Part shown: positions 16,275 through 25,147 of the stretch, piece after piece | Layout: each line of letters opens with the position of its first letter | Position numbering within the stretch: position 1 is the stretch's first letter | Assembly (NCBI GenBank): GCA_021462855.1 | Contig: JAJTXQ010000009.1 | Location: forward strand, 1-64,000 | Length of the DNA: 64,000 nucleotides | Reading direction: 5' to 3' | Source of the DNA: Dehalococcoidia bacterium | Lineage (GTDB): Bacteria; Chloroflexota; Dehalococcoidia; DSTF01; JACRBR01 | The notes under the pieces: generated by a model | Told to the model about the DNA's origin: nothing | Seen by the model: only the letters and a program-made list of their open reading frames with translations | Databases searched by the model: none | Program-made: the position numbers and the translations under genes

Positions 16275-17776
16275 AGCGGCCGCGCGGCGAGGTCCAGCGC
16301 GAGCTGCACGAGCGTGCGCACCGGGATGCCGCTGCCGCCCTTCGGGATGACGCCGCGCTCCTTGTCGAACATGTCGACGCCCGCGATGTCGAGGTGCGCC
16401 CACGGCCGGTCGTCGACGAACTCCTTGAGGAAGAATGCCGCGGCGATCGACCCGGCGTTGCGCCCGCCGCTGTTCTTCACGTCGGCCACGTTGCTCTTGT
16501 TCAGATCCTTGTATTCGTTGAACATCGGCAGCTGCCAGCACTTCTCGCCCGTCGCCGCCGACGCCTGCTTGATCCGGTCGGCCAGCGCGTCGCTGTTCGC
16601 GAACACACCGAACGCCACGTCACCGAGCGCGACCGAAATGGCGCCGGTGAGCGTCGCGACGTCGACCAGCGGCGAAAGGCCGAGCTTGGCCGCGTAACAC
16701 AGCGCATCGGCGAGGATCAGGCGGCCTTCGGCGTCGGTGTTCACCACCTCGATCGTCTTGCCGTTCATCGCCCGGAGCAGGTCGCCGGGCTTGGTCGCGT
16801 TGCCGCCGGGCATGTTCTCGGTCGCCGGCACAAGCGCGGTGACATTGACGGGCGCCTTCAGCCGCGCCAGCGCGACCATCGACGCGATCACCGCGGCGCC
16901 GCCCGACATGTCCGCCTTCATCTCCTCCATGCCCGCCGCCGGCTTGATCGAAATGCCGCCGGTGTCGAAGGTGATGCCCTTGCCGATGAACCCGATCGGC
17001 GTCGCGTCGCCGCCGCCGGCGTACGTGAGGACGATGAACTTCGGCGGTTGCGCGCTGCCCTTCGCCACGCCCAGGAACGAGCCCATGCCCTGCTCCTGCG
17101 CCCACTCGCGGCCGTACACGTGCACGCCCAGGCCGTGTTGCTGCGCAAGCTCCTCCGCGCGCCCGGCCAGGTCGGTCGGCGTCATCAGGTTCGCCGGCTC
17201 GTTCTGCAGATCGCGCGCGACGTTCGCCGCCTCGGCGACGATCTGCCCGCGGCTCGCGGCCGCGGCCAGCGCGCCCACGCGCGCGCGGTCCTGCTCGACG
17301 ATCGTGACCGACTCGACGCCGGTCGCGTCATCGTCGGTGCGCTTGTGACGGTCGAAGCGATACAGCCCGAGCATCGCGCCCTCGGCGATCGCCTGCGCGC
17401 ACGCCTCGGCGTCGAGCCCGGCGATGCCGGCGCCGTGTGCGATCGTCGCGAACCGCGCGACGCGCTTGCCGCGCAGGAACCGCGCGACGGCTGCCGAAAG
17501 CTCGCGCACGCGATCAATCGTGAATTCGCCGCTCTTGCCGAGACCGGCGACCAGCACGCGCGGCGCGGGCATCTTGCCGAAGGTGTGGAGCAGCGTCATC
17601 TCGCCCCACTTGCCGCGGATGTCGCCCTGCGCGATCAGCTCGCTGATCATCCCGGCGAGCGCGCGGTCGACGGCGCCCGTGCCGCCGCCGGGCGTGGTGA
17701 CGCCCTCAAACAGGTTGACGACGATGCACGGCGCATCGGACTGCGTGATATCGCCGGCCTGGACGTTGATCTGCAT
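16271..17776 (-). CDS. pepA: Leucyl aminopeptidase, M17 family
   Basis: 501 residues, normal for PepA. The signature NTDAEGRL is at 346-353; metal-binding KGITFDTGGISIKP and MKADMSGGAAV lie upstream. It removes N-terminal amino acids from peptides using two metal ions and forms a hexamer in characterised members. The N-terminal macro-like domain is present. A GAGAGGG ribosome binding site lies upstream, and a -10-like TAAGAT sits about 50 bases before the start. The 3' end overlaps the convergent formyltransferase stop by four bases. Confidence 0.96.
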   Translation of the reverse strand: MQINVQAGDITQSDAPCIVVNLFEGVTTPGGGTGAVDRALAGMISELIAQGDIRGKWGEMTLLHTFGKMPAPRVLVAGLGKSGEFTIDRVRELSAAVARFLRGKRVARFATIAHGAGIAGLDAEACAQAIAEGAMLGLYRFDRHKRTDDDATGVESVTIVEQDRARVGALAAAASRGQIVAEAANVARDLQNEPANLMTPTDLAGRAEELAQQHGLGVHVYGREWAQEQGMGSFLGVAKGSAQPPKFIVLTYAGGGDATPIGFIGKGITFDTGGISIKPAAGMEEMKADMSGGAAVIASMVALARLKAPVNVTALVPATENMPGGNATKPGDLLRAMNGKTIEVVNTDAEGRLILADALCYAAKLGLSPLVDVATLTGAISVALGDVAFGVFANSDALADRIKQASAATGEKCWQLPMFNEYKDLNKSNVADVKNSGGRNAGSIAAAFFLKEFVDDRPWAHLDIAGVDMFDKERGVIPKGGSGIPVRTLVQLALDLAARPL

Positions 17777-18201
17777 GACTCGAGACTGCCCTCTCGCTTG
17801 CCAGCCGCCCCGGCACGGCCGCGCGGCTGCATCTTATGAGTGAGGTACACGGCGAGCAATGCGGCCCGCCCGTCACGCGCGCTCCCCGATCCGTGTATGG
17901 ATCGGCGGCCGACGGCGCCGTCTGCAGCGCGGCGGAAACGCCGAGCGACGGACGCGTGACCGGCGCCGCTGCAGCACTATGTCAACAAGCTGGGCGGCGG
18001 CGATTTGTCCCCAATTCATGTATTCGGTAACATCAGAATCACAGGGTGCACGCCGATGATTAGGACGTGCGCGAACCCAACGACCAGCCGACTGAACGTT
18101 CACACGCCGGTAACCGCGCGGTAACCGGGGCGTCGCAAGCGCGTCGTACCGTGAAGGCGCAGCGGCGGCTGTACGTCGTTGACGGGAGGGAAGAAGAGGA
18201 C
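17777..18201. other. Intergenic region, divergent promoters
   Basis: No convincing gene is seen in these 425 bases. The left part should carry the pepA leader and promoter on the minus strand. The stretch 18001-18050 is clearly lower in GC than its surroundings and contains the predicted promoter for the small gene at 18202. Confidence 0.5.
18005..18033 (+). promoter_or_regulatory. Predicted promoter of the 18202 gene
   Basis: TTGTCC at 18005-18010 and TAACAT at 18028-18033 are separated by 17 bases in an AT-richer patch. It would give a leader of about 160 bases before the ATG at 18202. Confidence 0.4.
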
Positions 18202-18507
18202 ATGAGCGCGCCCCCGCCGGACCCCGCGATCGCCAACGCAGACCTCTGGAGCGCGTACTTCCAGCAGCAGTGGAGGGCGTTCCTGAACCCGTTCGGCGTG
18301 CGCGCCGAATCGCCCGTCGCCCAGCTGGCTGATGGCGCGGCCGCCCGCATCTCGGGCTTCCTGACGCTGCTCGCCGCCGGACCGATCGCCTGGCTGTTCG
18401 AGGCGAACGCGCCGCAGGTGTCCGCGCTCGCCCGCCGGGACGCCATCGCCCACCCGGTCGCGATCCCCGCGCGCGCGCAGGACGAGGCGATCGAACCCGC
18501 GGCGTAG
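18202..18507 (+). CDS. Small protein of unknown function
   Basis: 101 residues, not recognised. The ATG follows GAAGAGGAC. The N-terminal half is aromatic and amphipathic (DLWSAYFQQQWRAFLNPFG). The middle is helical with a hydrophobic stretch (ISGFLTLLAAGPIAWLF, about residues 50-66), and the end is Ala/Glu-rich. The first half faintly recalls phasin-like or membrane-peripheral helices, but that is only an impression. It stands alone between pepA and the arsenic cassette. Confidence 0.55.
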   Translation: MSAPPPDPAIANADLWSAYFQQQWRAFLNPFGVRAESPVAQLADGAAARISGFLTLLAAGPIAWLFEANAPQVSALARRDAIAHPVAIPARAQDEAIEPAA

Positions 18508-18592
18508 GGCGCCATTATCCACCGGGCGATGGAACTGCGGCTCCCGGCTGGGAGCCGATTTGATGTTTGGTGCAACCATGCCCACTCACCCC

Positions 18593-18628
18593 TTGACAGC
18601 GCCCGCCCACATATCGTAAATTCCCGAT
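18593..18628 (+). promoter_or_regulatory. arsR promoter and overlapping palindromic operator
   Basis: TTGACA (18593-18598), an 18-base spacer and TAAATT (18617-18622) form a near-consensus promoter ending six bases before the arsR ATG, so the transcript should be leaderless. The palindrome ATATCG-N8-CGATAT spans 18611-18630, covering the -10 and reaching into the start codon, as expected for an ArsR operator. Confidence 0.8.
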
Positions 18629-18931
18629 ATGAAGGTGATCGAGGCGACGGCCGCGGAGGAGAAGACGGTGGCGATGCTGCGCGCGATCGCGCACCCGGCG
18701 CGCTACCGCATCATCAGGCTGCTCGCCCAACGGCAGGCGTGCGTCTGCGGCGCCCTCGTCGACGAGCTGCCGCTCGCCCAGTCCCCCGTCTCCGAGCACC
18801 TGAAGGTGCTCAAGGATGCCGGCATCGTGCGCGGCACGGTCGAAGGGCCGAACCGCTGCTACTGCCTGGAGCCGGAAGCCATCGCGTGGCTGAAGCGCGA
18901 GTTCGAAGGGCTGAGCAACGCGTGTTGCTGA
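18629..18931 (+). CDS. arsR: ArsR/SmtB-family arsenic-responsive repressor
   Basis: 100 residues with a winged helix: LRAIAHPARYRIIRLLA, then a recognition helix LAQSPVSEHLKVLKDAGIV. C38 and C40 (ACVCGAL) form the CxC metalloid site of the classical ArsR alpha-3 type; extra Cys residues occur in RCYC and in the terminal CC (99-100). It would leave DNA on binding As(III) or Sb(III). The operator overlaps its own promoter and start codon, so it likely autoregulates the arsR-arsM-moaD unit. Confidence 0.93.
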   Translation: MKVIEATAAEEKTVAMLRAIAHPARYRIIRLLAQRQACVCGALVDELPLAQSPVSEHLKVLKDAGIVRGTVEGPNRCYCLEPEAIAWLKREFEGLSNACC

Positions 18932-19005
18932 GCCCCTTCTCTCGTGCGGAGGATATCGGCAAAAACCGATAGCATGGCGCGGAGGAGCGCCGAAAGGAGC
19001 GGAGA

Positions 19006-19752
19006 ATGTCCCGGACAGCAGCAGAGATCAAGCAAGCGGTGCAGGAGCACTACGGCGAGCGCGCACGGAAGGCAGAGGGGTGTTGCGGCCCGTCGTCGCG
19101 CGACAACCTGTACGTCGCCGAGGATGTGCAGGACCTGCCGGAGACCGTTGCCTCGTACGGCTGCGGCAACCCCACGGCGATGGCCGGCATCGGCGAGGGC
19201 GAGGTGGTGCTCGACCTGGGCTCCGGCCCCGGCCTCGACTGCTTCCTCGCGTCGAAGCAGGTCGGCCCGAGCGGCCGCGTCATCGGCCTCGACATGACCG
19301 ACGACATGCTCAAGCTCGCCAACGCCAACAAGGCGAAGCTCGGCGCCGAAAACGTCGAGTTCCGCAAGGGCGAGATGGAGGCGATGCCGGTCGAAAGCGG
19401 CACCGTCAACGTCATCCTTTCCAACTGCGTGATCAACCTGTCGCCCGACAAGGACGCGGTGTTCCGCGAATCGGCCCGCGTGCTCAAGCCGGGCGGCCGG
19501 TTCCACGTGTCCGACATCGTGCTCTCCCGCCCACTGACGGACGGCGAGCGCGACGACCTGGCGCTGTGGGCGGGCTGCGCCGCGGGCGCCCTGCTCGAAG
19601 ACGACTACCTGGCGCGGCTGCGGACGGCTGGCTTCACCGACGTACGCGTCGACAGCCGCGGCCCGATCGGCGAGAAGCCGTGGTACAGTGCGACGATCTC
19701 CGCGTTCAAACCGGCGCCGATCGACCTCATCGCCGCGACGCGATGCTGCTAG
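19006..19752 (+). CDS. arsM: Arsenite S-adenosylmethionine methyltransferase
   Basis: 248 residues. SAM motif I is VVLDLGSGPGLDC (67-79). Cysteines of the arsenite-binding set are present: C26-C27 (GCCGPS), C53 (YGCGNP), C141 (SNCVINLSP) and C191 (WAGCAAG), plus a terminal Cys pair. The SNCVINLSP and GCAAG blocks are the ArsM hallmark. It methylates As(III) to mono-, di- and trimethyl species, a detoxification reaction in the cytoplasm. It lies 74 bases downstream of arsR with a GGAG-type ribosome binding site. Confidence 0.95.
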   Translation: MSRTAAEIKQAVQEHYGERARKAEGCCGPSSRDNLYVAEDVQDLPETVASYGCGNPTAMAGIGEGEVVLDLGSGPGLDCFLASKQVGPSGRVIGLDMTDDMLKLANANKAKLGAENVEFRKGEMEAMPVESGTVNVILSNCVINLSPDKDAVFRESARVLKPGGRFHVSDIVLSRPLTDGERDDLALWAGCAAGALLEDDYLARLRTAGFTDVRVDSRGPIGEKPWYSATISAFKPAPIDLIAATRCC

Positions 19753-19760
19753 GGGAGCGC

Positions 19761-20009
19761 ATGACCACCGTCAGCGTGCGGTTCTTCGCCGGGCTCCAGA
19801 ACGTCGTCGGCGCCAAGACGGCCGACGTATCGCTGCCGAACGGCGCGACGGTGCAGCAGTTGCGCGACCGGATCATCGCCGAGTACCCGGTGCTCGAGGC
19901 CTTCATGGGCACGCTGGTGATCGCGGCGGACGAGGAGATCGTGCCGCCCGAGCGCGTGCTGCGCGACGGCGACACGGTGGAGTTGATACCGCCGATCAGC
20001 GGCGGCTGA
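19761..20009 (+). CDS. MoaD/ThiS-family sulfur carrier protein
   Basis: 82 residues with the ubiquitin-like beta-grasp pattern and a C-terminal Gly-Gly (PPISGG). VRFFAGLQNVVGA and DGDTVELIPPISGG are typical of MoaD-type carriers. The C-terminal glycine would be adenylated and thiocarboxylated to deliver sulfur, classically to molybdopterin. The ATG follows GGGGAGCGC, eight bases after the arsM stop, so it belongs to the arsenic operon. No MoaE or E1-like partner is in the window, so the sulfur acceptor is unknown. Confidence 0.85.
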   Translation: MTTVSVRFFAGLQNVVGAKTADVSLPNGATVQQLRDRIIAEYPVLEAFMGTLVIAADEEIVPPERVLRDGDTVELIPPISGG

Positions 20010-20032
20010 CGGTTCGCTGGATTCCGATGGGC

Positions 20033-20063
20033 AAGAGGGACGCGCGCCTGCGCGTCCCTCTTT
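20033..20063 (+). terminator. Terminator of the arsenic cassette
   Basis: A perfect 13-bp stem (aagagggacgcgc / gcgcgtccctctt) with tetraloop gcct, followed by t. It lies 24 bases after the moaD-like stop and also faces the convergent minus-strand gene. Confidence 0.85.
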
Positions 20064-20090
20064 CGGTGCGCGGCTATCGCCGGCGCGCCG

Positions 20091-21035
20091 TCAACGCGGC
20101 GCTGCGGGCCGCGCGGCCGCAAGATCGTGCAGGCGCGTGGCATACGACTCGATCGTGTCGCGGAGGGCGAGCGGCGCGAGCCACTCGGCGGGGATGCCAC
20201 GCTCCCCGTAGTGCGCGCCGGCAAGCTGCCCGTAGATCGCTCCCGTCGTATCCGCATCATCGCCGAGGTTCACCGCGAGCAGCATCCCCTCGCGGAAGTC
20301 GCCGCCGCGGTCGAACGCCCACAGCGCCGCCTCGAGCGACCGCGCCGCGTAGCCGTTGCCGCGGATCTGCGGCGGGTCCTTCTCCCGGAACGACCCGAGC
20401 GCGACCTCGTCGATCTCCGGCGCGAGCGGTTCGCCAGCCCAGACGCCGGCCGCCGGCTCGAAGCGCGGCGCGAGCAACTCGTCCTTCGTCGCGCCGCGGA
20501 CGGCGCCGGCGATCAGCGCGGCCAGGTACCGGCACGCGTCGACGGCGACCGCTGCGCCGTGCGTGGTGCGTGAGCTCTCGCCCGCGCGCTCGATGGCCGC
20601 GCGGGCGTCGCGGGCGTGGAACAGCGGCACCGGCGCCAGGCGCATCAGCGAGCCGTTGCCGGCCATCCAGCGGTCGGTCGAGCCGCAGTACGGCTCGCGC
20701 GTCTTCTCGAACCGCCACAGCGCGTCCACCGTCGTGTTGCCGATGTCGAAGCAGCGGCCATTCGCGCTGAGGTGGCCGTGCCGGTACCAGCGCACGTACC
20801 GCTCGAGCTGGTCGATCGGGTCAAAGCCCTCGCGCTCGATCAGGCTCTCCGCGAGGCAGAGGGCCATCGACGTGTCGTCGGTCCACTCGCCGGGCTCGAG
20901 GCCGAACGGGCCGCCGCCCGTCATCTCGGCGTGGGGCTCGAACGTGCCGGGCGGCTTGAACTCGAGCGTGGTGCCGAGCGCGTCGCCGGCCGCGAGGCCG
21001 AGGAGCGAGCCGCGGTACCGCCCGAGGGTGTCCAT
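20091..21035 (-). CDS. ADP-ribosylglycohydrolase family protein
   Basis: 314 residues with the DraG/ARH fold. The two Mg2+-binding blocks are visible: [11 protein letters not shown] near residue 50 and [20 protein letters not shown] near residue 260. [14 protein letters not shown] is the family N-terminal signature. It hydrolyses ADP-ribose from proteins or small molecules, for example reversing arginine ADP-ribosylation. It starts two bases after the M1 peptidase stop, so the two genes are co-transcribed and probably coupled. Target unknown. Confidence 0.92.
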   Translation of the reverse strand: MDTLGRYRGSLLGLAAGDALGTTLEFKPPGTFEPHAEMTGGGPFGLEPGEWTDDTSMALCLAESLIEREGFDPIDQLERYVRWYRHGHLSANGRCFDIGNTTVDALWRFEKTREPYCGSTDRWMAGNGSLMRLAPVPLFHARDARAAIERAGESSRTTHGAAVAVDACRYLAALIAGAVRGATKDELLAPRFEPAAGVWAGEPLAPEIDEVALGSFREKDPPQIRGNGYAARSLEAALWAFDRGGDFREGMLLAVNLGDDADTTGAIYGQLAGAHYGERGIPAEWLAPLALRDTIESYATRLHDLAAARPAAPR

Positions 21036-21037
21036 CG

Positions 21038-23719
21038 CTACGCGCGCGACCGTGCTGCGGCGACGCGCGCCGGCCGGCGCGCGGGCGCGCGGCGAGCGCG
21101 CTTCGGCGCTCCCGTCCGCTTCGGCGCAGTCCCTGCCTTCGTGGCGCCCGCGGGCTTCGCCTGCGACGCCTCGATCTTGTCGATACGGTCGCGCAGCTTG
21201 CGGTTCTCCTCGCCGAGCTTGTCGAGGTCCTCGCGCAGCTTGCGGATCTCCTCGCCCTTGTCGGCGCCCTCGCGCAGGCGGGCGATCGCCTCCTTCGCCG
21301 TGCGGATCACGCGCCCGTCGATGTCGCGGTCGATGACGTTCTGCAGCTCGCCGACCGCCTTCATCTCCTTGAGTTCGGCGAGCGCGCCGATCGCGTTCAG
21401 GCGAACGCGCAGCCAGTCGTCGGTCAGCAACTCGACGAGGCGGTCGTACGCCTTGTCCTTCGCCTTGTCGCTGAGCCGCCCGAGCTTGCCGAGCGCGAAC
21501 GTCGCCGCGCCGCGCACCGGGTTCGACTTCCCGCGCCGCGTCCAGTCAACCGCGATCGGCAGCGCGCGCTCGTCCTTCAGCTCCGTGAGACCGGTGAGCG
21601 CCTGCGCGCGGACGACGTCGTTCTGCGACTCTCGCAACATCGCGACCTTCGCGAGCGCGTCGAAGGCGCGGGGCTGGCGTGTCATGCCAAGCGACTGCGC
21701 GGCCGCCGCTTCGACGTAGTAGCTGGCATCGCCCTTGCGCAGCAACGCGTCGAGCGCCTCGGCCGCGCGTTCCTCGCGGAACTGGCCGAGCGCCGTGACG
21801 ACGCCGCGCCGCGCCTTCGGGTGCTTCACCTTCAGGCATCCGAGCAGCGCGTCGAGCGCGAAGTCGGTCTTCATGGACCCGAGCGCGCGCGCCGCTTCGG
21901 CCTGCACGCCCCAGAAGGCGTCGCGCATCACCGCGTCGGCGAGCGCCGTCGCTGCCTCGCGCGTGCCGAGCTTCGCGAGTTCCTTCGCGGCGTCGATGCG
22001 GCCGATGGCATCGTCGTCGTCCTTCAGTTGGAAGAGCAACATCTCCTTGCCCGGCTTGAAGTCGACCGTCTTCAACAGGTTATGGCCCGGGTCGAAGCGC
22101 ACCATCTGCGGTTTCGCCGGCAGGCTGAAGTAGAAGTTGTGCACCTTCTCGCTGATCTCGACCGCAAACGCATGCGTCTTGCCGTCGACGCTGAAGTCGA
22201 CGGTCACGGGGAAGCGGAACACCGACGAGTCCTTTTCGTCCTGGGTCTGCGCGACGTTGAGCTTCGCCTGCTTCGCTTCCTCGTTCCACTCGTACGCCAG
22301 CTTGAACGCCGGGTGCCCGCCGCGGTACACGAACTCGTCGAACAACCAGTCGATGTTCCGGCCCGTCGCCTCGGTGATCGCGCGCTGGAAGTCCGGCGTG
22401 GTCACGTTCGTGTTGCGGTGCTTGCCGACGTAGTGGTGCAGCGCCTTCCGCCACAGCGCTTCGCCAAGCACCGTGCGGACCATGTGCAGGACAAGCGACC
22501 CCTTCTCGTACAGGTGGCGGTCGAAGAGGTCGATCGGCTGGTTGTACACGTTGTGGACGATCGGGCGGCGGTACCGGCCGGCATCCTCCCCCACGTAGAT
22601 CTGCGTGTTCTGGTACAGGTCGTACCGGAACTCGTCCGTCCCCTTGTTGTGCTCGAGGAACAGCGAGTCGAGGTATGTCGCGAACCCCTCGTTGAGCCAG
22701 CCGTGCGCCCAGTCGCGGCACGTGAGCAGGTCGCCGAACCACTGGTGCGCGAGCTCGTGCGCCACGAGGCTGTCCGGGTCGGAGTCGAGTGACGCGCGCT
22801 TGTCGAGCAGCGACGTCTCGGTCAGTGTCGTTGCGCTGATGTTCTCCATGCCGCCGAAGATGAAGTCCGCGACGAACGTCTGCGCATAGCGGGCGTACGG
22901 GTACGCCACGCCCGTCAGGTCGCCGAAGAAACGGAGCATGGCCGGCGTGCGCCCGAGCGACCGCTCGATGTCGGCGCGGCGCCCCCGCGGGCCGTAGTAC
23001 TGCGCCGGCACGCCGTCGACTTTGTGCTCGATCTCTTCGAACGCGCCGACGATCTGGCTCAGCAGGTACGTGACGTGCGGCGTATCCATGTGCCAGTGGT
23101 AGGTGCGCCCGCCGCCGCGCGCCTCCTTCACGCCTTTGAGCGCGCCGTTGCCGATGCTGATCATCCCCGCCGGCACGGTGACGATCACCTCCGTCGTCTG
23201 CTGGTGGTTGGGGAAGTCGATGCACGGATACCAGTAGCGCGAGTCCTCGCTCTGGCCCTGCGTCCACGCCTGCACGGGCTTGTCCGGATACGCGCGGTCA
23301 GGGCCGGTGAAGTACAGGCCGCGCCGCGGACTCGCGCTGTACGCGATGGCGATATCGGTCTCGGCGCCGGCCTTGAGCGCGCGCGGAAGCTCGATGCGCA
23401 GGGTCGGGTCGCTGTGGCTGAACTTCGCCGCCGCGCCGCCGGCGGTGACGCCGCCGATCTCCATCTCGCCCGCGTCGAAGGTGATGCTGCGCACGCCGTC
23501 GTTGATCGCGCGGACCGTGTGCGTCGCCGTACCGGCGATGAGGCGCTTCCTCGGGTCGATGCGGATCTGAAGCTTGATGTGCCGGACATCCACGACGAGG
23601 TCGCGCGCGTAGTGCGGGCGGTCGCCCGCAAGCGAAAAGCTGCGCGGACCGGCCGCGCTGGCGGAAGCGGCCCGCGAGCACGTCGCGCCGGCATGTTCGA
23701 TGGCATCGAAGTCAGGCAT
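21038..23719 (-). CDS. M1-family metallo-aminopeptidase with HEAT repeats and coiled-coil tail
   Basis: 893 residues. The N-terminal beta-saddle is followed by the exopeptidase motif GGMEN at 289-293 and the zinc site H321-ELA-H325...E344. It removes N-terminal residues from peptides. Residues about 575-800 are HEAT-like helical repeats ([40 protein letters not shown]). They replace the usual ERAP1-type C-terminal domain, as in cold-active M1 enzymes. A coiled coil ([28 protein letters not shown]) and an Ala/Arg/Lys-rich basic tail end the protein. GGGGAGG precedes the ATG. No signal peptide is seen. Confidence 0.93.
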   Translation of the reverse strand: MPDFDAIEHAGATCSRAASASAAGPRSFSLAGDRPHYARDLVVDVRHIKLQIRIDPRKRLIAGTATHTVRAINDGVRSITFDAGEMEIGGVTAGGAAAKFSHSDPTLRIELPRALKAGAETDIAIAYSASPRRGLYFTGPDRAYPDKPVQAWTQGQSEDSRYWYPCIDFPNHQQTTEVIVTVPAGMISIGNGALKGVKEARGGGRTYHWHMDTPHVTYLLSQIVGAFEEIEHKVDGVPAQYYGPRGRRADIERSLGRTPAMLRFFGDLTGVAYPYARYAQTFVADFIFGGMENISATTLTETSLLDKRASLDSDPDSLVAHELAHQWFGDLLTCRDWAHGWLNEGFATYLDSLFLEHNKGTDEFRYDLYQNTQIYVGEDAGRYRRPIVHNVYNQPIDLFDRHLYEKGSLVLHMVRTVLGEALWRKALHHYVGKHRNTNVTTPDFQRAITEATGRNIDWLFDEFVYRGGHPAFKLAYEWNEEAKQAKLNVAQTQDEKDSSVFRFPVTVDFSVDGKTHAFAVEISEKVHNFYFSLPAKPQMVRFDPGHNLLKTVDFKPGKEMLLFQLKDDDDAIGRIDAAKELAKLGTREAATALADAVMRDAFWGVQAEAARALGSMKTDFALDALLGCLKVKHPKARRGVVTALGQFREERAAEALDALLRKGDASYYVEAAAAQSLGMTRQPRAFDALAKVAMLRESQNDVVRAQALTGLTELKDERALPIAVDWTRRGKSNPVRGAATFALGKLGRLSDKAKDKAYDRLVELLTDDWLRVRLNAIGALAELKEMKAVGELQNVIDRDIDGRVIRTAKEAIARLREGADKGEEIRKLREDLDKLGEENRKLRDRIDKIEASQAKPAGATKAGTAPKRTGAPKRARRAPARRPARVAAARSRA

Positions 23720-23830
23720 CTGGTCCTCCCCTGGGACGAACGATGGCGCGAGCGCGCGCCGCGAGCACGATGCTGTGGGATCGGGTCATGATAGCCGCGT
23801 CACGCGGGCAACGCGATGCGACGGCGCGCG

Positions 23831-24043
23831 TCAGCGTGCGCGGGGGCTGTGCAACGCGCCGCTGGCGATCGGTTCATCGATGTAGAGGTCGCCGTTGCGG
23901 ATCTTGATGTTGAAGCCGCATTCGGGGTTCGTGCAGGCCCACGCCTTGAAATGGATCGACGCGCCCTGGCTGCCGAAGTCAGACAGCGGGACGAGGTCGC
24001 CGAGCTTGCACTTCTGGCACTTGGGGAATCCCGAGACTTCCAT
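23831..24043 (-). CDS. Small zinc-ribbon protein of unknown function
   Basis: 70 residues from ATG 24043 (GGAGG nine bases upstream); ATG 24052, in frame, is an alternative. C9-x2-C12 and C37-x4-C42 form a four-Cys zinc ribbon, followed by a beta-rich C-terminus (GFNIKIRNGDLYIDEPI). Many small zinc ribbons of this kind are conserved without known function. A strong promoter lies 50-90 bases upstream. It is monocistronic. Confidence 0.75.
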   Translation of the reverse strand: MEVSGFPKCQKCKLGDLVPLSDFGSQGASIHFKAWACTNPECGFNIKIRNGDLYIDEPIASGALHSPRAR

Positions 24044-24100
24044 GCCGGCCATCCTCCCCACCCGCGCGGCCCCGCCGAGGCCCGGAGCAAATGTGGCGCG

Positions 24101-24130
24101 AGTATAGCAGCGAGGATTTAACATTTGCAA
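24101..24130 (-). promoter_or_regulatory. Promoter of the zinc-ribbon gene
   Basis: On the minus strand TTGCAA (24125-24130), an 18-base spacer and TATACT (24101-24106) give a good sigma-70-type promoter with a leader of about 50 bases carrying GGGGAGG. Confidence 0.7.
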
Positions 24131-24250
24131 CGCGCCGCAAACCCGCCGACCGCCGGCGCCGCGGCCGCCCGCGCCACCGCGGCGCGGACCAGCGGACGGG
24201 CCCGCATTCGTTATGTGCGAAGACGATCCGCCCGGCGCTCCCTGCCGCCT

Positions 24251-25048
24251 TCAGCGCAGGTCGCGCAGCGCGGCCTCCACCGCTGCGGCGATGACGCGGT
24301 GACCGGCATCGTTCGGGTGCGGGTCAGGCGCCGGGTCGAGGAGATGCGTGAAGTCGCCGCCGCGGCCATCGAAGTCGGGCCGCGCTACGGCGACGCGCTC
24401 GTGGCGCGCCGCCACGCGCTGCACCGCTTCGGCGAGGCGCGGCAGCACGCGCGAGGCGGGCGCTTCGAACTCGTGGCCTGTGCCCGAGAAGAAGTCCGGG
24501 TACGCGAGCAGCACGACCGGCACGCGCGCGTTCGAGTCACGGACATAGCCGACGATCGTGTCGAGGTTGCGTTCCACGCCGGCGATCGCCTCATCGAGCG
24601 GGCACGCCGCTGGCAGCGGATCCTGAGCGCACGCCGCGTTCGGGATCAGCGTCGCCAGGTCGTTGCCGCCTGCGGAAACCGTCACGAACCGCGCCTGCCC
24701 CGCCTCGGTCAACGTGATCGCGCGCGCGAGCTGGCGCTCGATGACGTCGCGTGTCGTCGCGCCGGCCACGGCGAGGTTCAGCAGCGTGACGTCGTGCTCA
24801 CTCGCGAGCAGCGCGGGAAACGACGTGGCCGCCGGGTCGCTGGCGCCGCTGCCGGCGGCGACCGAGTCGCCGAGCGAGACGTAGATCGTGTCGATGCGCG
24901 CCTCGTCGCCGCGGCCGAGCAGCCACGCCACGCCGAGCACCACCGCGCCGGCCGCCAGCAGCAGCGCCACGCCGAGCGCTACGGCGACAAACGCGCCGGC
25001 CCCGCCACGATCGTCCGAATTGCCGAGGTTGCGAGGCGCGAGCAGCAT
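24251..25048 (-). CDS. Membrane-anchored SGNH/GDSL hydrolase
   Basis: 265 residues. One transmembrane helix (about 19-44) anchors an extracytoplasmic SGNH domain. The block I motif YVSLGDSVAAG gives S62 as nucleophile, block III reads SAGGNDLATL, and block V DPHPNDAGHRVIA supplies the catalytic Asp/His. Such enzymes are esterases, lipases or acetylhydrolases acting on envelope polymers or lipids. The ATG at 25048 is chosen because TATACT stands six bases upstream and the signal anchor follows at once; the frame remains open further upstream but is not coding-like. Confidence 0.88.
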   Translation of the reverse strand: MLLAPRNLGNSDDRGGAGAFVAVALGVALLLAAGAVVLGVAWLLGRGDEARIDTIYVSLGDSVAAGSGASDPAATSFPALLASEHDVTLLNLAVAGATTRDVIERQLARAITLTEAGQARFVTVSAGGNDLATLIPNAACAQDPLPAACPLDEAIAGVERNLDTIVGYVRDSNARVPVVLLAYPDFFSGTGHEFEAPASRVLPRLAEAVQRVAARHERVAVARPDFDGRGGDFTHLLDPAPDPHPNDAGHRVIAAAVEAALRDLR

Positions 25049-25054
25049 CGACGA

Positions 25055-25060
25055 AGTATA
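25055..25060 (-). promoter_or_regulatory. Leaderless -10 element of the SGNH hydrolase
   Basis: On the minus strand TATACT ends six bases before the ATG at 25048; there is no Shine-Dalgarno sequence. No good -35 is visible. Confidence 0.55.
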
Positions 25061-25147
25061 GGTCGGGCGCGCGGTGGCCTGAGCGGGCGCGCCGCCGTAC
25101 ACTCTGCGGGCGCACGCAGGCAAGCGCGCGAGACAGGAGATGCGACG

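Noticed and set aside
19761-20009. Possible ubiquitin-like toxin-antitoxin or defence module
   Set aside because: The C-terminal GG and short length fit a standard MoaD/ThiS carrier, and no E1/E2/JAMM partner is present in the window.
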